This document shows positions 14,598 to 22,209 of a DNA stretch of 61,062 bases, one piece after another. This DNA is from Candidatus Bipolaricaulota bacterium. Its GTDB lineage: Bacteria; Bipolaricaulota; Bipolaricaulia; M55B111. Where the stretch lies: positions 1 through 61,062 of the forward strand of contig JAGYME010000007.1 in NCBI GenBank assembly GCA_018400715.1, in the 5' to 3' direction. Under the pieces are notes generated by a model. That model did no database searches. It was not told where the DNA came from and saw only the letters and a program-made list of their open reading frames with translations. Both the position numbers and the translations under genes were made by a program. Numbering within the stretch: position 1 is the first letter of the stretch; every line of letters begins with the position of its first letter.

Positions 14598-15137
14598 TTA
14601 CTCGAACCGGTCGTGAACGACTATTTCCTCCAGGTCCTTCCGTTCCTTTGTTACCTTCTGTTCTGACTTACCTATCGGCATCAGCGCAATCAGCCGGTAA
14701 TCGTCGGGAAGGTCCAGGGCCTTTCTTGCTCTCTGCTCTGCCGAGCCTCGCTCCTCGTTGAGGTCGAAAACCCCTACCCAGTACGAGGCCGCCCCCAGGC
14801 TCTGGGCGGCAAGTGCCATGTTCTGAGTCGCGACGGCTCCCGCCTCGATGAAATGGCGCGGGTCTTCCGCGGAGTTCACCGCGACGGCGATTAACTTCGG
14901 CGCATTCTTGATTCCGCCTCGGAATATGGTCACGCTCCGGGCGATCTCGTACATTTCTTCTTTTATCTCCTCGTCTTCAATTACGATGAACTTCCACGGC
15001 TGCAAGTTGGCATAAGAAGGAGCCCACCTGCCAGCTTCAAGAATTGTCTCCAGTTCTTCGTCCGAAACGTCTTCATCCGTAAAACTATATACCGATCTCC
15101 GTTCTCTTATTGCCTCTACTACTTCGTTTTCTTTCAT
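14598..15137 (-). CDS. nitroreductase-family FMN protein
   Basis: 179-residue nitroreductase fold. The FMN-phosphate binding RERRSVYSF is near the start, WAPSYANLQPWKFIVIED is the classical second motif, and the C-terminal part has LGAASYWVGVF and LIALMPIGKSE. Such proteins use NAD(P)H and FMN to reduce quinones, nitro compounds or flavins. The real substrate is unknown. GGAGGA 7-8 bases before the ATG at 15137 marks the start. It opens the minus-strand group nitroreductase-rhodanese-OsmC, and two overlapping inverted repeats lie just upstream. Confidence 0.92.
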   Translation of the reverse strand: MKENEVVEAIRERRSVYSFTDEDVSDEELETILEAGRWAPSYANLQPWKFIVIEDEEIKEEMYEIARSVTIFRGGIKNAPKLIAVAVNSAEDPRHFIEAGAVATQNMALAAQSLGAASYWVGVFDLNEERGSAEQRARKALDLPDDYRLIALMPIGKSEQKVTKERKDLEEIVVHDRFE

Positions 15138-15171
15138 GGTAGTTCCTCCTCTCATGATCTAAATTTATCAG

Positions 15172-15208
15172 TCATCGCATAAGAGAAAGCGATGAGTTAT
15201 CATAACTC
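15172..15208. promoter_or_regulatory. overlapping dyads upstream of the nitroreductase operon
   Basis: TCATCGC (15172-15178) pairs with GCGATGA (15189-15195), and a perfect palindrome GAGTTATCATAACTC covers 15194-15208. Both are 35-70 bases before the nitroreductase start. The second has the look of a repressor operator; the first could be a 5' leader hairpin. Confidence 0.5.
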
Positions 15209-15364
15209 GATCTCCTTAAATTAAACCCAAATTGAGCAGTTTTGACAAGTGATTAAAAAGCAACGGAAAAATAACGGATACCGTAAAGCCCTTGAGGCTT
15301 AATCCGTTCCTGAGTTTTTGATAAGAAAAAATATTTCCGTATAATTGTTTGTGGATAGATAAAC

Positions 15365-15448
15365 GCCCCTGAAAGTATGAGATACGGTTGAAAGACCTCT
15401 ATCGGAAAACTGAAGGAGGCACGACTAATCAACTCTTGTTTTAGGGGC
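15365..15448. other. 84-base potentially structured segment
   Basis: GCCCCTGAAA (15365-15374) can pair with TTTTAGGGGC (15439-15448), with one G-T pair in RNA. Inside, GTTGA and TCAAC form a second stem, and CCTC...GAGG a third. It sits in the 430-base gap between the nitroreductase and diguanylate cyclase genes. It does not match the cyclic-di-GMP riboswitch pattern I know. It may be a structured RNA or a small repeat element. Nothing else stands out in this gap. Confidence 0.3.
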
Positions 15449-15567
15449 AAGTATCCCTATTTCTAGCATACGCTCGACAATGTACGGAAGATCGGAAAAG
15501 ATATTTCCCAACGAAAACTTGTTCAAAATATTTCAAGGTTCAATCGCAGAGAGGCAATAACTTCTCC

Positions 15568-17655
15568 ATGAAACTTTCTTCCAAAAACTGCAGGAAGATC
15601 CTGGAGCGCCTACCAGAGGCAGTATTCCTGGAGGACTTCGACGGCAACATCCTGGCGGTCACCCAGGGTGCCTGTGACCTGTTAGGCTATACAAAAGAGG
15701 AACTACGGGAAATGACCGTCGACGACATCGTACCAGAAGGGGCTCCGAGTTTCCTTCCCGACCAGATAGATAAGGCGACCCGGACGGGGAGGAAGCTGGA
15801 AACGTTCAACCTGGACAGGGAGGGGCGGGAGATACCAATAGATCTCAGGGGGAAAATAATTACGGTCGACGGGGAGAAACGGATTTTAGTGAGCATCAGA
15901 GACATCTCCATAAGGAAGGAAAGGGAGATACGACTCAAACAGTACGAGATGGCCGTGGAGGGCTCGGACGACCTGATGGCCGTCTGTGACGAAAACTACC
16001 GCTACCTCTTTGCGAACCGGGCCTACAGGGAGATGTATCAAGTTGGACCTGAGGAAATTCAGAAGAAGAGGGTCGAAGAACTGCTGGGGAGTGAGGCGTT
16101 CTACAAAGAGGTCAAGTCGAGGGTAGACAGGTGTCTGAGGGGGGAAACCGTCGAGTACGAGATGTGGCGAGAGCACCCTCAACTGGGGGACAGACTCCTC
16201 GACATCATCTATTACCCGTTGAGAAGTGGAGAAGGGATCCAAGGTTTCGTTGCCGTCATGCGGGACATCACGGAAAGGAAGAAGGTCGAGGAGAAGTTAA
16301 AGGAGGCGAACAAGAGGTTAAAGCGGAGCAGGGAGAGGTATCAGAGCTACTTTGAAGAACTGGGAGACGCCGTCTACATCACGAAGGTGTCGGACGGAGA
16401 TGACCACGGTAAAATTCTAGATGCAAATTCTACGGCAACCGACCAGACCGGATATTCACGCGAGGAACTGTTGGACATGAAGATCTTCGACCTCGTGCTG
16501 GACGGTCCCGAGAGCAAAAGCTATAACGAGATCGACGACCAGTTGACCGAGGGCAAACCGGTCAGCTTCACCGAGAGGAAGATCAGTAAATCCGGCGAAG
16601 AGTTCTGGACGGAGGTAGTGGTCACCCCTATAGATCATGAAGGGGTTGACGCCACGCTGTCGATCAACAGAGACGTAACGGAGAAGACCCGCGCCCAGGA
16701 GGAACTGGAGGAGGAACGAAAGAGGCTAAGAGAACTCCACAGGGCCGTCGACGTCTTTCAGTCCTGCCAGACCGAAGAGGAACTGTACGAGGCCACGCTC
16801 AAGGTGACAGCAAACGTGCTGGAGTTCGACATAAGCATAATTTTCGTCAACCGGGGCGAGAAGTTGATTCCCGTCGCGTCGATGGGATTTAGCCTGAAGG
16901 ACCTGCCCGTTTACAATATCGAAGAAGGGCTCGTCGGAGAAACTCTCAGGAAAGACCAGACCTTCTGGGGAGAGGATGCAAGAGAGGTAGAGTCAGCGAA
17001 ACCGGAAGACCCGGAATTAAGATCGTTTCTCAGCGTACCCATTGGGAACCTGGGTGTGTTTCAGGCCGGGGCGAAGGAGGCGGACGAGTTCAGCCGATCT
17101 GACGTGGAGCTCGCGGAAATATTGGTGGGGCACCTGAATGAGGAGATTCAGAGGATCAGGCTGGAAAAAGAACTCAAGGAGAAGGCTATCAGGGACCCGC
17201 TCACCGGTCTCTACAACCGAAGATACCTCAACGAAACCTTAACCAAGGAGATCGGGCGGGACGAACGCTACGTCCACCCAATTTCCTTCCTCATGATCGA
17301 TATCAATAGGTTCAAGGAGATCAACGATACCTACTCCCACAACGTTGGCGATAGGGTCCTAAAGGAGATAGGGAATCTGCTCAAGGCCAACGTGAGGGAC
17401 GCGGATACTGTATTCCGCTACGGCGGAGACGAGTTCTTAATCATGATGCCGGAGACGAACGGCGACGTAGGGACTACGGTAGACCGTCTTAAGGACGAGT
17501 TAAAAAAGTGGAATACGGACACGGATATCGTAGACTTTTCCATCACCCTGGCATTCGGAATATCCCACTGGAGGCCCGATGAGGAAGGGGGAATTGAGGA
17601 AGTCATACGTCTGGCTGACGAGAGAATGTACAGGGACAAGAATAGAACTGGTTAA
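15568..17655 (+). CDS. diguanylate cyclase with three PAS domains and a GAF domain
   Basis: 695 residues, cytoplasmic. Three PAS modules (about 8-120, 125-240 and 255-375), two of them ending in the PAC-type pattern RDI..RK, are joined by coiled linkers. A GAF domain follows (about 395-530), then a GGDEF domain opening RDPLTGLYNRRYL. The active site GGDEF is at 619-623, and an RxxD inhibitory site (RDAD) stands 5 residues before it, so the enzyme should make cyclic di-GMP and be product-inhibited. No membrane segment is present, so the input is internal, perhaps a redox or small-molecule ligand. No EAL or HD-GYP gene is in the window. Confidence 0.95.
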   Translation: MKLSSKNCRKILERLPEAVFLEDFDGNILAVTQGACDLLGYTKEELREMTVDDIVPEGAPSFLPDQIDKATRTGRKLETFNLDREGREIPIDLRGKIITVDGEKRILVSIRDISIRKEREIRLKQYEMAVEGSDDLMAVCDENYRYLFANRAYREMYQVGPEEIQKKRVEELLGSEAFYKEVKSRVDRCLRGETVEYEMWREHPQLGDRLLDIIYYPLRSGEGIQGFVAVMRDITERKKVEEKLKEANKRLKRSRERYQSYFEELGDAVYITKVSDGDDHGKILDANSTATDQTGYSREELLDMKIFDLVLDGPESKSYNEIDDQLTEGKPVSFTERKISKSGEEFWTEVVVTPIDHEGVDATLSINRDVTEKTRAQEELEEERKRLRELHRAVDVFQSCQTEEELYEATLKVTANVLEFDISIIFVNRGEKLIPVASMGFSLKDLPVYNIEEGLVGETLRKDQTFWGEDAREVESAKPEDPELRSFLSVPIGNLGVFQAGAKEADEFSRSDVELAEILVGHLNEEIQRIRLEKELKEKAIRDPLTGLYNRRYLNETLTKEIGRDERYVHPISFLMIDINRFKEINDTYSHNVGDRVLKEIGNLLKANVRDADTVFRYGGDEFLIMMPETNGDVGTTVDRLKDELKKWNTDTDIVDFSITLAFGISHWRPDEEGGIEEVIRLADERMYRDKNRTG

Positions 17656-17679
17656 ATAAACGAAAAGTTCGCTGGGGAT

Positions 17680-18048
17680 TTACCCTCGATCAGGGTTGCC
17701 TCGACCACGACCTCGACCACGACCATGACCCCTGCCAAAGCCGCGTCCCCGCTCGAGTTCCTTGATGTGAGGGCCGGTTTCTATAGATATCGCCCGGGAA
17801 TTTAGCAGGCTATCGACTATCTTTTTCCTGCCGGAGTAGAGTAAGCGCTGTATCGTACCCCTGGAGACCTTCATCCGTTCGGCCGCCTCCGTCTGATCAA
17901 GTCCCTCGTGGTCACACAGGCGCATGGCCTCCAGCTCGTCAAGATCCACGCCGGTGACGGGAAGCTGATTTAACGGCAGTCCCGCCGGTTTATACAGCTT
18001 GGACCCCTCAAACTTTCTGCACTCTCTTGGCTTTTTATTCCTTGGCAT
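17680..18048 (-). CDS. DUF134 (UPF0251) helix-turn-helix protein
   Basis: The first 95 residues match DUF134: CRKFEG, FKPxGxP-like YKPAGLPL, LDELEAMRLCDHEGLDQTEAAERMKVSRGTIQRLL, a sigma-factor-like helix-turn-helix. The C-terminal tail is a low-complexity Gly-Arg run with seven GR pairs, a form seen in this family and possibly a nucleic-acid or metal-related tail. Target genes are unknown; family members often sit near iron-molybdenum-cofactor-type (NifX/NafY) proteins, which are not present here. It converges with the diguanylate cyclase gene. Confidence 0.88.
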   Translation of the reverse strand: MPRNKKPRECRKFEGSKLYKPAGLPLNQLPVTGVDLDELEAMRLCDHEGLDQTEAAERMKVSRGTIQRLLYSGRKKIVDSLLNSRAISIETGPHIKELERGRGFGRGHGRGRGRGRGNPDRG

Positions 18049-18165
18049 GATATATTAAATATATTAAAACTCGGGCCGATTCGCAATGCAAAAACTTTTT
18101 TCTTTGCATGAGCGAGGACGACCGATTATTCTTTTTGGTAACTGTACTCCAAATTATCCATAAAT

Positions 18166-19830
18166 ATGAATAACTCGAGAAAAGCTGTCCTGATAGCTCT
18201 TATCGTCTTCACGCTTGTATTGACGTTTTACCAGGTAAGTAGGCGAATAAACTGGGACCGACAAAACAAGAACTATACCGTTCTGGTTAGATACGGTGAC
18301 GTCACCAGGACCAGCCCGCTCTTCGGCTCCGACCCGGACGTCCTTGCGGGAGAACTGGATACGCACGGGGTCGATTACGTCCTGTTTCAAGTAGACCTGG
18401 CGGGCAAAGGCGAGCCGCTTCTCCCGGACTTATCCTCCACCCTCTCCGAATTGGGGCTAGGCGCCGCCCTGGAAGTAACGAACCTGCAGCTGGCGGATCA
18501 ACAGGACGTTCAAGCCCTTCTGGACTTCCTTAACTCCTACTCGCCCCAGTTATTGACGTTGCGATCTCTGCAGAAGACTCAGCTTCCCGCCGAACTCGAG
18601 GAGTGGATAAGGCAGAACGATCCGGTCCTCGGAACGGTGGAGTTCCGCGATGACTCGCTTGTTCAGGAAGTCGCCACAATGACTGGTTCCAGTTACGTCA
18701 GGGTGCATCGAGTCTTCGACAAGGAGGTCGGTACCCTGTCCGAAGAGGAGTCCGTTGCCCGTTACGTCAGGGCCGTTAAGGAGAGAAACATCGGCGCGAT
18801 AGAATTTCGCCTCCCCATGAACAAAGACCTGGAGAATACTCTCGGCCAGCTGGACGAAATCCGTTCTCGGTTAGGGGAGCAGGGATTTCAGGACGTAGGG
18901 ATAGAAAACGCAAAGGGTGCTGTAGGCCAATTGGAGACGCCAAAATGGCTTATCACCCTGCTGATAACCGGCTCGCTGACGGCTACTCTACTACTGCTTT
19001 TCCTCGGCCACTTACCCAACCGACTTATCCAGTTATTACTATTCGCGATCGCCGTGGTCCTGACACTCATCGGACTGTGGCTATTTCCGGTCTTCACCCG
19101 GCAGACCGCGGGTTTCCTCCTCGCCCTCGGTGGCCCGGTAGCTGCCTACCGCCTCCTGACGACCTATGGTCTATCGTTTCAGGACAGGGAAACAACGTTA
19201 TTAAGCCCATTTGTAGACCTGCTGTTTGTGTCCGCAGTTTCTACGGCCTTCGGGCTTGCCATCTCGGCAATTCTCACCGATGGGATTTTCATCTTAAAGC
19301 TCGAGCAATTTCGTGGCGTTAAGGTCTCTCTCTTCCTCCCCCTTCTGTTTATCGGGCTAATATACCTGTTTCAGGCGGGGACAAACCTCAAGAACTGGGG
19401 TCCAGGCGGCTTCAAGTGGCTGATAATCGTCGGCTTCGGCGCCCTGGTCGTCTTCCTTCTCCTCCGCAGCGGCAACTTCACCTTCTTGGAAAGCTCGGAA
19501 CTCGAGGACGCATTTCGGCGGTGGCTGGAGAGAAACCTCTCCGTGAGACCGCGCTTCAAGGAGTTTGCCCTGGGCCACCCAGCGGCTATACTCTGGCTAT
19601 ATCTCGTCAACCGGTACCGGTCAAAGTTCAACTCTTTCCAGGTCGGTCTGGCCCTATTAGGGTTTATCGGGCAGATATCGGTTATCAATACTTTTGCTCA
19701 TATCCATTCACCACTTATTATTTCTTTGATGAGAACTGGCAACGGTCTGGCCGGGGGGTTTGTATTAGGTGGGACCTTACTGTTAGTCTTCTTCGGTGGT
19801 GAAAGACTGTGGACAATCCTAAACAGATAG
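18166..19830 (+). CDS. DUF5693 multi-pass membrane protein
   Basis: 554 aa. An N-terminal membrane anchor (residues 8-24) is followed by an extracytoplasmic domain of about 240 residues, then about eight membrane segments between 260 and 550. The motif RPRFKEFALGHPA near residue 455 is characteristic of DUF5693. Proteins of this family are usually next to csaB, as here, where the stop overlaps the csaB start by 22 bases. This suggests a role in making or exporting the pyruvylated wall polymer that anchors SLH-domain surface proteins. That role is inferred from neighbourhood only. Confidence 0.85.
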   Translation: MNNSRKAVLIALIVFTLVLTFYQVSRRINWDRQNKNYTVLVRYGDVTRTSPLFGSDPDVLAGELDTHGVDYVLFQVDLAGKGEPLLPDLSSTLSELGLGAALEVTNLQLADQQDVQALLDFLNSYSPQLLTLRSLQKTQLPAELEEWIRQNDPVLGTVEFRDDSLVQEVATMTGSSYVRVHRVFDKEVGTLSEEESVARYVRAVKERNIGAIEFRLPMNKDLENTLGQLDEIRSRLGEQGFQDVGIENAKGAVGQLETPKWLITLLITGSLTATLLLLFLGHLPNRLIQLLLFAIAVVLTLIGLWLFPVFTRQTAGFLLALGGPVAAYRLLTTYGLSFQDRETTLLSPFVDLLFVSAVSTAFGLAISAILTDGIFILKLEQFRGVKVSLFLPLLFIGLIYLFQAGTNLKNWGPGGFKWLIIVGFGALVVFLLLRSGNFTFLESSELEDAFRRWLERNLSVRPRFKEFALGHPAAILWLYLVNRYRSKFNSFQVGLALLGFIGQISVINTFAHIHSPLIISLMRTGNGLAGGFVLGGTLLLVFFGGERLWTILNR

Positions 19831-20942
19831 CAATTTCCGGATATTACGGCTCGGGCAACCTCGGCGACGAGGCTATTCTCGAGGGCTTGACCGGTGCCCT
19901 GATGGACCGTTTTGGCGAGGACGAGATCAGTCTAGTCGTCCTCAGCAACGACCCCGAAGAGACGAGAAAATTACACGGCCTACCCGCCGTGAACCGTTGG
20001 AGGCCGATACAGGTATTCAAAACACTACGGGAATCGGACCTGTTGATCAGTGGCGGCGGTGGACTGTTTCAGGACAGGACGAGTTCCTTTTCTCTCTGGT
20101 ACTACCTGGGCATTATCTGGCTGGCCCGGCTGTTGAAAACTCCCGTCTACATAGTCGGACAGGGGGTTGGACCGATAAATCATTGGTTCAACAACCTCTT
20201 CGTCAGGTGGACAGCCAGTCAGACAAACGGGGCCCTGGTGAGGGACTCGGACAGTTACGATCTGCTTGAGGAAATGGGCCTCAACGGGACAAAGATCTCC
20301 CTCGGTGCCGATCTGGCCTTTCTTCTCCCGGCGGGGGAATCGGACGAGACCGACTTCTTCGAGGACGAGAGCCCCACTATAGTGGGCGCAGCCTTACGGG
20401 ATGAAATCAGCGGCAAGATGGACGTCGTTAGGGCGGTTTCAAGCGGCCTCGACCTGTTAAATCAGAAGTTCGGAGTCTCCATCGTCCTCTTCTCCACGAA
20501 CCCTAATGCTGATAAACAGATAAATCACGACCTCTGCGACGCCACGGATGCCGAGTGCAAGGTAATCGACGTACCCCACCTAACCCCGGACCAGCTCGTA
20601 GAGATGATGAAGGGGGTTGACTTGATCATCGGGGGGCGCCTCCACGCAATTATTTTCTCCCTGCTCAGCGGAACTCCCGTCCAGGGAATTAGTTACGACC
20701 CCAAAATGGACCACCTGGTGAACGAGATCAACGAGGAGGTGGGGAGTCCGGAGATCCCCCTCTGGCACCCCGACGAATTAATCCACGCACGGGAATACCT
20801 GGCAGACCTTGAATATACCTATGAAAAGAGGGATTTGCAGAGGACCGCCCTGGAAGAAGTGAGCAAGAAACTAGAGCGTGAGGCCAGAGAAGGAATTGAG
20901 GCGGCGTTAAGCTGGATCGACGACGAACTAAGACATGAGTAA
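19809..20942 (+). CDS. csaB: polysaccharide pyruvyl transferase CsaB
   Basis: 377 aa, with the N-terminal ISGYYGSGNLGDEAILEG that defines the CsaB/PssM transferase fold and VISGGGGLFQD-like LISGGGGLFQDRTS. It transfers pyruvate from phosphoenolpyruvate to a wall polysaccharide, making the ligand for SLH domains of surface-layer proteins. The start is GTG inside the DUF5693 gene. The end overlaps rsmH by 8 bases, giving one tight transcript with the division genes. No SLH-domain protein is seen in the window. Confidence 0.93.
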   Translation: MDNPKQIAISGYYGSGNLGDEAILEGLTGALMDRFGEDEISLVVLSNDPEETRKLHGLPAVNRWRPIQVFKTLRESDLLISGGGGLFQDRTSSFSLWYYLGIIWLARLLKTPVYIVGQGVGPINHWFNNLFVRWTASQTNGALVRDSDSYDLLEEMGLNGTKISLGADLAFLLPAGESDETDFFEDESPTIVGAALRDEISGKMDVVRAVSSGLDLLNQKFGVSIVLFSTNPNADKQINHDLCDATDAECKVIDVPHLTPDQLVEMMKGVDLIIGGRLHAIIFSLLSGTPVQGISYDPKMDHLVNEINEEVGSPEIPLWHPDELIHAREYLADLEYTYEKRDLQRTALEEVSKKLEREAREGIEAALSWIDDELRHE

Positions 20943-21900
20943 AGAGAGGACCGGCAAGGGTTACCACGTGCCGGTCATGGTTGACGAGGTAGTCAGTTAC
21001 CTCGGGGTCAAACAAGAGCCCGGCGGGGTCTTCCTAGATGCGACGACCTCCACCGGCGGACATTCGCTGGCGCTGGCGAGGGAGATGTCACCGGACGGGA
21101 AGCTAATCTGTCTCGATTTCGACAAAAAGGCCCTGCAAACCGCCAAAGATCGGCTTGACCGAACTCCTCCCCAGGTTAACCTTTACCAGACCAACTTTTC
21201 GGAGATAGGCCGCGTTCTGGAACTGGAAGGCGGAATAAGCCTCGACGGAATCCTGTTCGACCTCGGCTTTTCTTCCTTCCAAATCGAAGACCCGGAGCGG
21301 GGGTTCTCCTTCCAGAAGGAAGGCCCGCTCGACATGAGGATGAACCAGGATAGGGAACTGACAGCAGCTGACGTGGTGAACGATTTCGACCGGGGAGAAC
21401 TTAAGAAGATAATACGTAGATACGGCGAGGAAAGGTGGGCCAGCCGGATAGTGGAAAAGATAGTTCGCAGGCGAGAACAAAGTAGAATCTCTACGACGGG
21501 CGACCTGGTTACCGTAATCAGGGAGGCAATTCCACAGAGAATACAGAGAAGTAGTTCCATTCATCCAGCAACAAGGACGTTCCAGGCGTTGAGGATCTAC
21601 GTGAATGGGGAGATGGAAAACCTGGAAACCGCCCTGAACGAAGCGTTCACCGGGCTGAAGATAGGTGGAACTATGGCTTTTTTGTCATATCATTCACTTG
21701 AGGACAGAAGGGTCAAGGAATTCTTTAAACACAAGGAAAGTGACTGCATCTGTCCGCCGGATTTGCCCGTCTGTCGTTGCGACAAAGAAAAAGAAATGGA
21801 GATACTTACTTCCGGGGCGGAGAGGCCGGACGCGGAAGAAGTCGAAAAAAATCCCAGAGCGAGGAGCGCCCGCCTCCGCGCCGGACGGAGGTTAAAGTGA
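20935..21900 (+). CDS. rsmH: 16S rRNA (cytosine-1402-N4) methyltransferase
   Basis: 321 aa, near the family length of 310-320. It shows HVPVMVDEVV at the start, the SAM site DATTSTGGHS (normally GxGGHS), ILFDLGFSSFQIEDPERGFSFQ and the C-terminal LSYHSLEDRRVKEFFK. It methylates the ribosomal P site and is normally the second gene of the division cluster. mraZ, which usually precedes it, is absent; csaB overlaps instead. ftsL follows 21 bases later. Confidence 0.97.
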   Translation: MSKERTGKGYHVPVMVDEVVSYLGVKQEPGGVFLDATTSTGGHSLALAREMSPDGKLICLDFDKKALQTAKDRLDRTPPQVNLYQTNFSEIGRVLELEGGISLDGILFDLGFSSFQIEDPERGFSFQKEGPLDMRMNQDRELTAADVVNDFDRGELKKIIRRYGEERWASRIVEKIVRRREQSRISTTGDLVTVIREAIPQRIQRSSSIHPATRTFQALRIYVNGEMENLETALNEAFTGLKIGGTMAFLSYHSLEDRRVKEFFKHKESDCICPPDLPVCRCDKEKEMEILTSGAERPDAEEVEKNPRARSARLRAGRRLK

Positions 21901-21921
21901 CGAGGAGGAGAGTAGTAAAGC

Positions 21922-22200
21922 ATGAGAAATACCCCCGGTTTCCTGCAGATTAGCATTGTTACCATACTCGTCGTAGCGTTGATATTTCTCTATCTCTGGC
22001 AGACGTGGCGGGTCATCTATCTTCAGCGCGAGGTCAATGGACTCCAGGAGGACCTGGTGCCGATCCAGGAAAGGAAGAGGGAGTTACAGCTCCAGGTCGC
22101 CCGCTATTTTTCCTACAAAAGAATAGAGCGTATTGCCAAGGAGAGGCTTAACATGGTCGAACCGGAGATCGAAGAGGAGGCAGAACCGGAGGTCCCGTAA
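21922..22200 (+). CDS. ftsL: FtsL-type septum protein
   Basis: 92-residue bitopic membrane protein: a short cytoplasmic N-terminus, one membrane span (residues 10-27), then a coiled coil (about 30-75) and an acidic tail. The sequence is poorly conserved, but size, topology, ERIAKERLNMVEPE (like the FtsL/DivIC ending) and the position between rsmH and ftsI support the assignment. GGAGGAG before the ATG gives strong translation. It should scaffold the divisome with DivIC/FtsB and FtsQ, neither of which is nearby. Confidence 0.85.
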   Translation: MRNTPGFLQISIVTILVVALIFLYLWQTWRVIYLQREVNGLQEDLVPIQERKRELQLQVARYFSYKRIERIAKERLNMVEPEIEEEAEPEVP

Positions 22201-22209
22201 CGGTTTGCT

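Noticed and set aside
15253..15450. 65-codon minus-strand frame before the diguanylate cyclase
   Set aside because: Aromatic- and Ile-rich with no ribosome binding site; it overlaps the possible structured RNA segment.
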